Below, piece after piece: positions 24,473 to 63,960 of a DNA stretch of 64,000 nt. The notes below the pieces were generated by a model. That model did no database searches. It saw only the letters and a list, made by a program, of their open reading frames with translations, and was not told where the DNA came from. Numbering within the stretch: the stretch's first letter is position 1; each line of letters opens with the position of its first letter. The translations under genes were made by a program, and so were the position numbers. Origin of the DNA: Apostichopus japonicus (taxonomy: Eukaryota; Echinodermata; Holothuroidea; Aspidochirotida; Stichopodidae); assembly GCF_037975245.1 (NCBI RefSeq), contig NC_092564.1, positions 27,446,984 through 27,510,983 of the forward strand, read 5' to 3'.

Positions 24473-27400
24473 TAAGCCTATTTTATATGGGTTAAATGTT
24501 TGTTTACTGGTGTGTGTGGATTTTCTAGACTGGAACCTGACCATGTGGAAGGCCAGTCAGTTAAATGTGGCTCTCCAGTGTTTCTACAGATGGTGCCATC
24601 GTATCGGTTCTAATTTCTGTACTGTTTACAGATTTCTGAATCAAATTAATATGATCGCCTTAAAAAAAACGTTTATCAGCATACTCCACTTTTGCAGTTT
24701 GGATGAAGGAAAACTCTGCTTTAGAAGAACACAAGTTTTAAGGTGCTTCAAAGAATAAGTTTGACTTTGAAACTTTTGAAATTATGTTTTGAAAGATCTA
24801 TTCCTCAAAAATTTGTAACAAAAATTGTGTATTCTACTGGTGATCAAACGCACAGTACTGTTATGATGTCAAGTCTCGCGGAACTGGTAAGGACCCATAT
24901 GACATCGTCCTCTGTTGATTTTGGGTGTTGCTGGAGAGCCTCTTTAGTTGGTCATGAAAGGTCCTGGGTATGACACACTCTTTCAGAAGGTGCAGAACCC
25001 ATTGAAATAACTGTCATGGTACTCCCTATTTATAAAGGGAGTCAACTCCATAAAGTAAGTGATGTGGGATAAATGTGTTTCATAAACAATTAACAGTAAA
25101 TTGTCATTATTCCAGAATTCTTTGCATAATTTCTTCTGTCATGAAAAAAAATGTTAAGACTAGTTGTAAGTATATTTTGGAATTTGATATCAGTGCTTTT
25201 AAAGCTATCTGTTGATAATTCATACAAGATTTGATTTTTCTTGCCCATAGCCAGGTATTTGTATGCTTGGCAAAATTAGTGCCATGGCTATTAGGAAATT
25301 TTCAGCAGAGGCAAACCTTGATTCGTACCAGTTTGACAATCAGGGTGAGGTTGTGAGGTACGGTCATGAAATGAAAGCTGAAATGCTCTAAGCTAAATTG
25401 TTTAATGTAATAAACTGGTCTGTGTTTCCGATAACAGTATGAATTAAGTATAATTAACTAATTAATTAAATACTTACATTATGTTAACCAACTGATAATA
25501 GTCTTGATTTACATTTGTAACAAAAATTTGAGTTTTTGAGAGAGTTTTCGAGAGAGAGAGTGCCCTTGAAGAATTATGAAATTTTACAAGTAAAAACTCA
25601 TTTACATTTTTAATTTGGTGTTGAAACGTTCAAAATTAATCACTTCACAGAGTGACAATTATTATATTGTGTCAAAATGGCCTCTTGCACCATGTGATTA
25701 ACATGTAACCATATAACTAACATGTAAAGATGTTATAATTTACATCAAAGCATACTTCCTGTATATAAAACGCATTCATTTAAAATCTTGAAGGAAAATG
25801 TAAAATATTCTTTAGTACGAAGGTAAGATCAGACTACATAGAGAGGGTCATCTGTTACTTTTCATACAAATCTTAGTATCTAAGATATCGACAGAAACGA
25901 CAGATATCAAGTTACAGTCAAACTATTAACATTTTGATATATTTTGCTATATTGTCCTAAAATTCTTCTTCATAAATGATTGTCTGTTTCACATGTTCAG
26001 TAGGAGCTGATGAAACATGGTATTCAGCAGAGAAGTTAAATGTTGTAAACGTCAAATGAAAACATTTATGCAATTGTTAAACAAGTCTGGTAATTTCCAT
26101 AGGATGTAATCATGGGATACACTCAACATGCTGGTTGACTGTTGCTTGGGTACACCATCTCTTACTGGAAACTTGTAATACATAGAGAAATATAGCATTG
26201 GTGTATTATTAGGCAAGTAACCAATTTACGTTATATATGTATAGTGTAACTACTTGAATTGTAATAGGCCTTCAACAAAGGCGAACTGATGAGAAAATGT
26301 GATATCATAGTAAATTCTGGGTGGGAAGGGGGATTAGGGGTTGGGGGGGGGGTGAGCTGAATGAATACCTTATTAATACAGAAGGAGAATTGAATATGGT
26401 TTTTAAATGTAGTTTGTGCTATGCCAGGGTTATCCCCTCACATGGCATTGCCATGGTTACCACTTCACATTGAACTTCATGTATGGTTTAGAAGTTAGAG
26501 AGTGGGGTTACACTACTAGGTTGCTTCCATTAGATTGTGCATTATACTTTCTTATTTGGTTCTTAGTACATTGTGGATACAGTAATTACTATCTGCTTGA
26601 AACTATCATTTCAAGTTTTTTTATTTTTGAGTAAGTTGTATCTAAGAGTGTATGACACTAAATGACAATGTACAGTTCAACTGTTTCAAACTTGTTTGTT
26701 TGTTTGTCCCAATTATGTTTAATAAAATCGCACAATTTTGTTGCAGAACGACGTATTCTAAGCTATTATTCATTTTCAAAACTTTGTTTTTGTGTGTTTG
26801 CATTCCATTAATACTGTAGACATTAAACCACCATGATTCAAGGAGAGCAAGTTTGGTAATATTCAAAGCTTGACAGATTTAATCTCCTTTCCCAGGCTGC
26901 TTAATGTAAACCAGAACCAATCTTAACTGATTTTGTCTTTGCTGCGTAAATATTCACAAGAAAAAGAAATTATGGCTTTGACTGTCCTGAAATAGTTTAT
27001 TTGGTGAGATGGAAACTTTTAAAAGGTTTATTCCTGACCAAAGATTCATAGGGTAGTAAAACAGGATGTGTTGATCTGAATTGTGATATATATCCTCTTT
27101 GCCTCTTACTTCCGTCTCCTTACCCCCCCCCCCAAAAAAAAACCCCACCCCCCCAAAAAAAACCCACAGCAAAACTCAGAGCAGCTTACCTCAAAGACAT
27201 TTAATTTAACTTTTCCAGTGTCTGTAGATCTAGGTAACTAGAGGCTTGAGGTGGAGCAGTGGTTTGATTCATATAACTTCCCCCCCCCCCACCTCAAGTA
27301 AAAATGAGTGATGAGGACAATCTGAAACTGCCATTTGGTTGACTGAAAAAGTTCAAAATGTAAAAGCCCTTGCACTCACTTCTCCTTCCCTCACACACCC

Positions 27401-28576
27401 TCCACCCCTTGCTTGAGTTGGTTAAATGTGATTAGACCATTTTACATAGGCCCATATATAATTCTTTCAACGGGAGTGGACCATACCATTTGAAAAAAAA
27501 GTTTTAATTAACTGTGGGACGAATACTGATGACTCGATCCCAATTAACAGGATGAACCGAGAACTTACAAGCGAAAACTCATTGCATTGTGAAGGCATGA
27601 GCAGCTTACAAACGGTGCTGGGATTTACCTTAACTTGACCTATTGAGATATCAGCCTGGCTTGTTGGCATAGCAATAATGGACGCGCTCATTGGATGTAA
27701 ACGTACTTTATCTTCATTAGTATCGTTCGTTAATTAAGTTCGTTACATGGTACCAGATGAGTTGAGTGGGTACCACAAGAGAGTACAAATCACCCAGTAA
27801 GTTCTCTGGTGTAAATTTGATTCCACGATTGGTTCTTATGTAGCTAAAGGACGAGGGTAGGCATAGCGTTTATAATACTTTTGAGTAGGCTAGCTAGCCT
27901 GTGACTGCTTCGTGCATAGCCTAGGCCGCAGACTACAGTAGCTTACGAGTAAATTTGTAACTGTTATTGTTCGCCTATGACAACCGTACGTACGTTCTCG
28001 CAAAGAAGTGTCACAGGCCGTGTTTAATCGATTAAATTCCTTAGTGAATTTAGAGTTAATGTTGAATGATTAATCAATCGTGCTTGTCATTTACAAAGAA
28101 TGGTAATCTGTTGATGTTATTGATATTTCAATTGAGTTGACTGTGATTTTCTTTTGGCTTTTGTGAAGTGGGAAGTTGGAATAGCAAAGTGCAAGTTACA
28201 AAATCGTAAATTTGACCACTGCTGCGAAAGCCTTAGAAGCAGACACCAAAGTTAGTGCAGCAAAGTTTTGTTGGCCCAAAGCGACCATGTTAGACAATCA
28301 CTTTTGCCCAGGCATGATTTTCAACTTCTCAAAAAGTGAATAAAAAAAATTGATGGAAATTTGTAACTCCAATGCTAATTGAATTTTTTTAAGGATTCGG
28401 ATGGCGGTAGTAAGGGCCAAAGGTAGTGACGATTTCAATGTTCATATTACTTGTTATGTGATGGTGCTATGTAACTACTCTTTTAGTTATGTAATTTACA
28501 TCAAAATGAACTATATTTATATTGTTTCTCGATAGTGGGTCCTCATTAATGGATATAGTTTGAGGTCTCATCAACT
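24473..28576. other. Intergenic region between HAT1 and WDR49
   Basis: No exon or ORF with recognisable content. It contains a G run near 26341, a C/A-rich tract (27122-27165), a C run near 27280 and ordinary AT-rich sequence. The part from about 27700 to 28260, with more CpG (cgtacgtacgttctcgc near 27985) and several ctagcct words, is the best place for the WDR49 promoter and possible untranslated first exon, but nothing fixes it. Confidence 0.6.
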
Positions 28577-55074
<26,498 letters not shown>

Positions 55075-55521
55075 GGATCAGGTAATGGTGAAGATTTGAT
55101 TTGATCAAGTAGCATGGAGTGTAATTAAGACAAACCTACCCAGTTTACATGCAGGTGTCAATCCAGGGGGTTGGGGGGTGGTTGGGGGTACATTAACATT
55201 CTGTTTAAAGTCTTCCTGTAGCAAACAGCCTTGTGAGTTGAAAAAGAACATACCCTTTCATGACACGACTGTAACAATAGTACAAGAAATGTAGTAGGTT
55301 TAAATGGGTATCAAACGTAAGCAGAAATGAAAGTCGTGATTATTTTAAGAATGCTGAATCCATGTAGGCTTAACAAATGTCACACTTGATACATGGACGT
55401 CCTATCATAAAAATGATTGTTGCTAATTTTGCCACGGTTACCATTGCCATGGTATTTTCATGGTCTAAACATGCTATAGAGACATGAACATCATGTTAAC
55501 CAATTTTGTATAGCCTGGCTA

Positions 55522-55535
55522 GTAACCATGGTAAC
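55522..55535. promoter_or_regulatory. Palindromic RFX X-box-like motif
   Basis: gtaaccatggtaac fits the RFX consensus GTNRCC-(spacer)-RGYAAC and is a perfect palindrome. RFX factors control ciliary genes in animals. It lies about 450 bp after the WDR49 stop, an unusual place, so function is uncertain. Confidence 0.35.
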
Positions 55536-58500
55536 AGCTAATTCTGAAAATCAGAATCTTTAATCATGTGAACAATACCTGTGTACAAATTACTAGTGAA
55601 CAAACAATTTCTTGCAAAAACTTAATAATGACAAAATATCATATTTTGGAGACAGGCTGGAAGTCAATGTAGTACTACTAATCAAATCTAACCAGTAGTT
55701 GAATGTTTCATCCTGCTGTGAAAATCTTAACCTGTGAATGCCAAAAAACAGAAAGGGTCTTTACTTTGCTGTTTGGGACGCAAGTATTTCATACTCACAC
55801 ATTCATACTTACATATTCATACTTACATATTCATACTTCTGCATCCATACTCGTGTATAATTGGTGGAGCTACTACTCAACTGTAGACTTATCAAATAAT
55901 AATTATTTTTTTTATTTTTTCCACAACTCATTATTCAACCTATTTATATCAAAAAACCTTTTATGAAAATCTCATCATTTGGTAGGACTTCCGCTCTAAA
56001 TCATGTTTCTATAATGTGCACTGATCAAAATAGCCAGTCCAAATAGTCGGTCAAAATAATGGGTCAAAATAGCGGACTGTTTTCTGCCAATTGGTTTTGG
56101 ATTAAGTCCTTATGTAGCGACCCTATTGAACTCTTTATTTTCGTGTTTCATTATTGTTATTTATCGGTGCTAGATTTAGGCAACTAACTATAACTCGAGC
56201 ACCCTCAGTTTAGAGGTAAACTAAAAACTGCACATCAAAACTCAGCACTCTTATGCCTGCTTTAGAATAGGTATGATTTTGCACTGTCATTTCCAAGGTT
56301 GGATTACAGATTTTATGTGGAATAAGTGTCAACATCTCAAGATTTACTTTTACGTACAATAGTTTATCATGTATTCATTTAATTATTGCAAATATATATA
56401 TATATATATATATATGATTGAATTTTACAAATATGTATATGGTCTATCCTGGAGATAACGTTGAGGTTTTTAAGCCCTCCTCCCCTCATCCTACTGCTTC
56501 CAACAGGTTTTTCCTGCCTATATCCACACAGCCTGCCTTCCTGCAGCTGCTCTGAATCTTCCGTCCATAAGGCACTGTTATGACATTATATTTTGAATAA
56601 AAAGAGTTGATCTAGTAAAATTGCTTCATATGATTTGCTTGAATTTGTTCTATTCTCATCAGGTCGAGATGTTTGTACTTTTCTGCACGATCATCTACAT
56701 ACAAATATAGATATATATATCTATATATATATGTATGTATGAATGTATATACATACATATATATATATATATATGTATATATATATCGCATGTAAAGCGG
56801 GAGACAGGTTGAATCCCGGTGGAGGCTGGAAGTATTTCCACTGTTCTGGATTTTCCAACTCACTAAAATTTCAACTATATCAAGATAGATAGATATATAT
56901 ATCAATAGAGGGCGCGCTTTCAATTGGCTACTAATCTCGAGGATTAGTAGTTATAGATTGAAAATTTTAGGATGTGGGTGCAAACAAGATCACATTTCAC
57001 AGCAGAAGTGAATACTGCGATAGCCTTAAGCAGGTTTGCTGTACTACTACTGCAGGGGTCTAGTAGGGCGAAGGTGGAATGCCATAAGAAACCACTACAA
57101 TTGGTAATATAGGCCCACTACCCCTAGAGTCTCTGTGGACAAAATGTTCTCCACGTATCACGTTTTTGCTCAAATAAATACGCAAGAGAGCTACTACTAC
57201 TGAAATAATTTCCATTATTCAATTTTATTCATTCTTATATGTGATTAAAGACTTATATGGGCATTAACAAAAAGTTACTTATGTGTAGTAGAAAAGTGTC
57301 TAATGGTGATATTGAATAAAGCACAAAACAACGTTGTTTTCTATAGGACGGAAATACAACGGTGAAAGTATCCTTTCTTACATGAGGTGGGTGGTGGGTG
57401 GGTTAGTTGTACTGTTATACTTACAACATTACTAGGCTTAGATGGCGTGTGCAGGCAACGGCATTCTATGACATAAAATATAATATTGAACTTATACTTA
57501 CACAATATATAAACTTGTGGTATTATTTTCAGGGGATAAATATAAAGACGGAATATTATATTTAAATAAGAAGTAAATAAAGGTAACATTTAGCATGACG
57601 TCATATTCCAAAAGGTGTATGTTCAACAACGATGCCACGAAACAGGCAAGTTGGCACGTAGCCCACAGCCTATACGTTCGATATGCTGCTAATTGTTTAA
57701 TAAGTTAAAAATATGCACGGTCGGCCTACTTTGGTTATGTTATTGTAACCAAGTGACCCACCGTTCATCTCATTGCAGGTAAATTTGCAAGACTGATTGT
57801 AATGTTAATGCACCCTCTAAACTGGCTCAGAGACAACTTATACATGAATGTTTTTAACTGACATACTATTGTTCATAACTTACTAAATTGTTTATAACTA
57901 ACATACTATAGACAGAAGGCTTTATGCATGATTGGTCACCAAACTTTGACCCTATTTAAAATCAATACACATATAGAACAACAAACTGCCTCTTCCATCA
58001 TAAAATAAAGCCATAGTGACATCATCATTAGAATAAATTAGCAAATTTGTTTCTTTTTAAACAATAAATGTCTGCAGCAATAGGTGTAAAAGCAATTACA
58101 ACGCCGCGGCAATAAAACTCTTTAGGTACATGAACCATAGAATAAGATATAAACTAGACCAACTCATTGCTACGTGCTCGGTGATGAAAGCGTGCCAACA
58201 GGAAACGGCTTTGGCTAGTCTACTTCACAGCGCCATTATCATAGTAATAAATATAATATGCGAAACAAGAATACGACTGCATATGGCTTAAAGTATGACC
58301 AAGAGTAACAACTATATCGCGAAAAAGTAATACACAAAACATAAACAAAAAGAATAAGTTCAGAAAAGAAAACTACAAAGTAAACATGGACGTCTCCTCC
58401 TACGGTAATAATAAGGCACCTTCTATAGATCGCAATCGAAATCTGTATCACAAAGATTCCCTTTGAAGGAAGATCATCAGTTTCACCTATATGAGAACAA

Positions 58501-60437
58501 AACATTATTAAAGGCAAATATTTGACAAACTGAATTCTAAGCATATAGTCCTCTTCACACTGGGACTGTGCAGACTGTTTGATACTGACGATGTTTTTTG
58601 CCAAATGCGTCGATACTAAAGTAGGCTATATATATTTTGTGTTTGTGTGGAGTCCTACAAGGGTTAGGGTTTGGCTGCAGTGGCTGCTACAAGAAGAGGT
58701 GGAGAGCTGCACTCTTTCCAATTATTTACTTAGTCCTGCTTCAAAAGCACTCATACTGATAGTATGAGTAGTATGTGTCATCTTGTTTCTATCATATAAA
58801 GGTTAGGAACTGTTTTAACTGTCAGTACGAGTGCTTTGAAACATGGTAAGGGAGGACAGTGTAGAGCGGAAATTAGCATAGCATTAAAATTGTCACAATT
58901 GGCTGATTTACTTTACACTGTTATGAATATTCATAACTGGCATTATAAATATTCATACTTTCGATATGTTTTACGTTATAAATTTGTCGTGGTCTTACAA
59001 CACTTGAATTATGCAAAATACTCAAACCGAAAATGACTTTATGTTCTTATCATTGGAAATCAGCTTTCCCTTTCAGTTTAGAATTTATAACATTGTATGG
59101 TTAAATATTATACAATGAAGTGGAACATTCACAGTAGAGGAAAACAAACACATTAAAACACTGAACTTGAAAACCATCAATCTCAAGTTTCAAAATTGAC
59201 GAAGATTCGTCAGCTTTTAACATTTTGATTGATGTTATTAAACGTCTAGATGACGTCATCTTACATTCATCTGCCCATCATATACTATCTCGACCTATCA
59301 ACGTGGATCATATTTGGAAAATCAGTCTTTATAAACAAGCTAGTTTAAACTGTTGGGATATTATACAAAGGTTTCATTGAATTTACTTCTGCTCAGAGGC
59401 AACCTCTGATAGGCCATTGATAGGCCGATTATGTTATGTTCAACAGGCTGACACCATTGGTTGCCATAGTTTAAGGCGTTTATTCGGAAGACTGTCGTAT
59501 TTAAAAAAAAAAAAAAACAGTAGAAAAAATTATATCTCTATGTACAATATTGGCAGAAGTATTAAAATGTTGTGCTAAATCAAGGTGAAACGTTCACCAC
59601 TTAACAATGAACACTTAGCAACAATAACGTGTGTGGTTCAAGGCCACTGTTTATAAGGTGGAACACAAACTCCGCTCATATTACTTTTGAAGCTTGTGGT
59701 CACGTGATTTCATCATCACAAGGCCATATCTGTGGTATATGTGATTAATACACGGTGACTTGTAATACATTCATAGGACAACTTCGACGAAGAACATGAT
59801 TTGACATAGTTTCCTTTGATCCACATCCCAGATATACAATTCTTCCAGAGCACCACGGTTCACAGATAAAACATAATTAGTAGAAAATAACTTGGAGCAA
59901 GAAATGTTTACAAATCCGCAAAATGGATTAGTAATTCGAGTTGAATTCATGGACTAAAATGATATCACAAATAGGCAACTTAGTTTGTAAGCCAGTGGGT
60001 AAAGAACTATATTATAGGTATACATCGCAGTCGGGTGAAGGATCGGATGGGCTGGAAAGGCTTTATCTGGCTTTATCTGGTTTAGTATTATCCAACTTGG
60101 GAGTCGAATGCGTGGTTGTGAACATTCAAACTTTCACTATGTTACGAGGAAGACTGCCACCCGTCTGGGTTGCTCCAACGTTTGGCTTTGATACGGTTAC
60201 TGTAGTGGAAGGTGAGTTGTTACCATTTGAAATCGGCCTTGTTTCTATATAAACAAAGAAAATGCACAGGATATCGGTATGCCAGATCGTTTATTCTTGG
60301 TATGAAAATTATCATTACGTAGTCTTAATTCAGGTAGACATATATAACTATGTTACTCGTTCGTGTTATGTTATCGCACTGGCCTAGTGAGATAATCATA
60401 CAGCGCCTGTAACAGACTGAGCATTTCCCTAGGGTCA

Positions 60438-60490
60438 ATATATATATATATAAAATATATATATATATAATATATATATATATACATATA

Positions 60491-60529
<39 letters not shown>

Positions 60530-60530
60530 G
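60438..60530. repeat. (TA)n tract, about 90 bp
   Basis: Nearly uninterrupted ta dinucleotides with isolated aa, ac and gt breaks; self-complementary throughout, so prone to cruciform formation and length change. Confidence 0.95.
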
Positions 60531-61114
60531 TAGGCAAAAATATTTTGGTATCAAGTGACATTTCGGATTATAAAAAGGCATTTCTTTCTCATATGATCCT
60601 GATACGATATCATGAAGTTCCGCAAATGAATGCTTTCCTTAATGAGCTATTGTGCTTGACAAGATGAGATATTTTAACACTCAAAAGTGACCTTTGACCT
60701 CCACATGAAAAATGGGTTAATGTACACACAGACTGAGATAGATCTAGCTAATGAGTGTAAGCCTTAGGTTCAACAAAGCCTATGTAAATTGACTTATCAT
60801 ATTGCTTATCCGCACACGACCTTTGACCTCAGCCAAAAACAATAGGGCTATATATCAAGTACAACAACGCTCAAAAGATCTGTTTCTTCTTGCGATATAG
60901 CTTTTAGAAGTCAAGCATAACATATAGGTCAAATATAGCCTTAAACCACCGTGCACGAGTACTTGAATGTACCATTCGCTGGCTTCAGAATAACGCATTT
61001 GAGAGTTTGCTCGCTCAAATTATTGCAGATGTACAGCATTGTGACTGATTAATCTTATATGCATAGTTACAACTTGTCTTATCGTATCCCTATAACGCAT
61101 ACAAAAACACCTAT

Positions 61115-61857
61115 CTATGGCATACCTCTATTATTCCCGTCGACACCTCCCTCGCTGGTACTTGGAGATGAAGATGACCCATTCGCCGATTGGCTGTTTT
61201 CATGTGGCTGTCCCTTCACCTGAGCAACCTTTGGGTTCTGCGAGCGAGTTAGCAGAAATGACTCATTCGTCTGCATGACTTTATGGGAGTAGCCAGGTTT
61301 TGGTGGAACGCCGTTAGCATGTGAAAGGTTCAATAGAAATGAATCATCCGTTTGTATGGCTACACCTCCAACCGTCACTATTTCATCACGACAGTTGAGA
61401 GCAACCACGTTCTCGACACCAAAAAGTTCTCTGTAAACAATGAGATGAAACAGTTCTTACGTCATCAGTGCCGTATAATAATGATCATAATATTAATCAT
61501 GCTTTATCATGATATTTACCAACGAGGGAACAAATGAAATTCTTTCGTAATAATATTACAAGCAAGAAAACGCCGTTGTTATTTAATAATATTCTACATT
61601 CATTCAATCATTGATTTCACCAGGTAATGATAGATGGATTGATTAGTTCATTCATTTGATGGGCTCTAAAAGTGTTTATTGATAGCAAAACGTTTTACCA
61701 AATGATTTCCTGACCTACATCAAACAGTATCTTCTCTAAACCAACCTGTTTGGTCTCTTCTTTGGTTGACATTTTCTGCACAGACAAAATAATAGAAGAA
61801 GGAAGATCAGAAGTGCCACAAGCCCAGCGATCACTATTAAAATAATCCGTGCGGTCT
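61115..61857 (-). CDS. Unidentified single-pass membrane protein, transmembrane and cytoplasmic tail exons (partial)
   Basis: Two joined exons on the minus strand. Exon 61857-61746 encodes TARIILIVIAGLVALLIFLL and on to LLFCLCRKCQPKKRPNR, a 23-residue hydrophobic helix followed by a basic stop-transfer sequence. Exon 61430-61115 continues in phase with ELFGVENVVALNCRDEIVTV and ends in a Ser/Gly-rich tail and TAG. The tail carries two copies of a motif, QTDDSFLLNLSH and QTNESFLLTRSQ. Splice sites are good (cctcag acceptor, ggttgg donor, gtttacag acceptor). The exon upstream must end in phase 1 and should lie right of 64000 together with the ectodomain. I do not recognise the family. A gtatgc donor just before the stop (61126-61121) could allow an alternative end. 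Confidence 0.65.
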
Positions 61858-62147
61858 CTGAGGAAAGAAAGAAAATATTAATACTTTATAAAACCGTGAA
61901 AATATTTGTGATAAAGCTACATTTCATTGTATTGATCAACGTTGGATACAAGAAAGAAACTGACCCAGTGACCCCGCGCTTTACGGTGAATGCAATTCAA
62001 AATACCAACGTACAATGTTTTGCATTGTGTGGCTTCGTTTTAACCCTACATTGGTTTCACCGTGTATGATAAACTTAATACATTTGCCATGAAAAATGAA
62101 AATTCCATCAAAGGTAGAAGGTTTCCACCTAATGCATGGAGCAACAC

Positions 62148-62778
62148 ATTTCATCGGACAAATTATCGGTTTCCTTAATCATTTGACCCCTCCTCAACCC
62201 CCCCCCCCCCCCAAACATCGATACTATTCCATCATAAGGCAGCAGGTTTCCACGTGACACGCAGTTTTCTTGTTATTTCCTTGACGTAATGCATGGATCA
62301 ACTCTCAGCTTTACGATGGAATTACCGTACCTACATACGTGCACACGTTGTAAAAATGTCGTTAACCGGCATCCGTAGTGACATCGTTTTTTGAGCCGAA
62401 TTTCCTTTTTCATTATGCTTTTAATCTGCTTTTCAAAGCTATTTTTCAAAATGGTTGTAATAATGATAACATCTAAAGACTTCTGAGTGGTATTTTTGTT
62501 TCCTGTGAAATCGTCTCGCTGAGATATTAATGGACGAATTTCCCGTACGTTTTCACGGTAGGCCCCTCCGTTCAAGGTCAATGGACGACTATAACATTAG
62601 GTCCAAAATATTCCGATTCTGGTCCCCGTTTGCGAATTCTACAGCGACAAATCCTCGCTACGTATCTACGGTGTCTTCTAAACGACGTCATCGTAAACAA
62701 TGTTTTACAGCATCGATAAGCTCTCTGTTGTCTTTTTAAGTCATTTTCTAATACTTTTCTACGATTATAAGTGTTATA
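62148..62778. repeat. Direct duplication, copy 1
   Basis: About 630 bp recurring at 63333-63960. Shared landmarks: ggacaaattatcggtttcc, catcataaggca, ttgacgtaatgcatgga, ggaattaccgtac, cgtgcacacgttgta and ctctctgttgtc. It carries a longer C run and a few private changes. Short ORFs on both strands (for example 62581-62273 minus) are shared with the other copy but broken at different places. Confidence 0.9.
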
Positions 62779-63332
62779 CGGGTAAATAACCTATGGTCGT
62801 CGTAAACTCAACAACCTCAGCTCTCATCCTACAGCAAGCAATTCGCTCAACTTCTTTTAAAACAGTTGGAAAGTGTCATAGTAATTACTATTTTTTTCGT
62901 TCTTATTAACTCAACTTGATTAACACTCAAAATAAAATGACAAAACACCCCCCCCCCCCCTGCTTCCACACAGACACTCATGACTTCTAATACATTCTCT
63001 TTTTTTTTCCTTGGAACATGCTTTGCTCTCCCTTGGTCTGTTAAAACAATAAAATCACTTAATATGTAATACAATTTTATCTTTCAATGAAAGCAATGTA
63101 TAGCTGTATAAAATATACTAAATCACGAAGCTTGTTTTAAATAGCATTAATGAAATTGAATCTACGTTTTCCAAATGGAATTAAACGTGTTTAGTTTTTA
63201 ATAAGAAATTATAAGAATCTGTTCCTTAAAGAATTGTCTAATGGGTCTTTTTTTATTTGTGTAACTACACCTTAAAACAATAATCGAGAACAGCCATTAA
63301 TAAACAAAAAATATTCGAATTTTCTTCTTGAA

Positions 63333-63960
63333 ATTTCATTGGACAAATTATCGGTTTCCCTGGTTACACCGTCATTTGACCCCTTCCTCAAACCCCCACA
63401 CACCGATACTACTCCATCATAAGGCAAGAGGTATCCACGTGACATGCAGTGTTCTTGTTTTTTCCTTGACGTAATGCATGGAGCAACTCTCAACTTTAGG
63501 ATGGAATTACCGTACATACGTGCACACGTTGTATAAATGTCGTTCACCGGCATCCGTAGTGACATCGTTTTTTGAACCGAATTTCCTTTTTCATCATGCT
63601 TTTAATCTGCTTTTCAAAGTTATTTTTCAGAATGGTTGTAATAATGATAACATCTAAAGACTTCTGAGTGGTATTTCTGTTTCCTGTGAAATCGTCTCGC
63701 TGAGATATTAATGGACGAATTTCCCGTACGTTTTCACGGTAGGCCCCTCCGTTCAAGGTCAATGGACGACTGTAACATTAGGTCCAAAATATTCCGATTC
63801 TGGTCCCCGTTTGCGAATTTTACAGCGACAAATCCTCGCTACCTATCTACGGTGTCTTCTAAACGACATTATCATAAACACTCTTTTACAGCATCGATAA
63901 GCTCTCTGTTGTCCTTTTAAGTCATTTTCTTAATACTTTTCTACAATTATAAGTGTTATC
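63333..63960. repeat. Direct duplication, copy 2
   Basis: Offset from copy 1 by 1181-1185 bp, same orientation. The roughly 0.55 kb of sequence between the copies (62779-63332) is not repeated inside the window. Similarity stops abruptly at 63960, where the sequence caggggcggcgatc begins. Confidence 0.9.

Larger units (their letters stand above)
55075..61114. other. Intergenic region downstream of WDR49
   Basis: Contains the presumed WDR49 3' UTR. The first canonical aataaa I see on the plus strand downstream is at 56597-56602, which would give a long UTR of about 1.5 kb. AT microsatellites lie at 56395-56415, 56702-56790 and 60438-60530. A fragment with a tRNA-like ggttgaatcccgg (around 56808) may be SINE debris. 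Possible minus-strand exons near 60146-60199 and 58239-58487 are discussed under findings. Confidence 0.55.

Noticed and set aside
56612-56923. Minus-strand ORF of 103 codons rich in Tyr and Ile
   Set aside because: Translation of the (TA)n/(TATATC)n microsatellite.
59941-60252. Plus-strand ORF of 103 codons with a possible tatag acceptor and gtgagt donor
   Set aside because: Composition is protein-like, but no family is recognisable, no partner exons are seen, and a competing minus-strand reading exists; unsupported either way.
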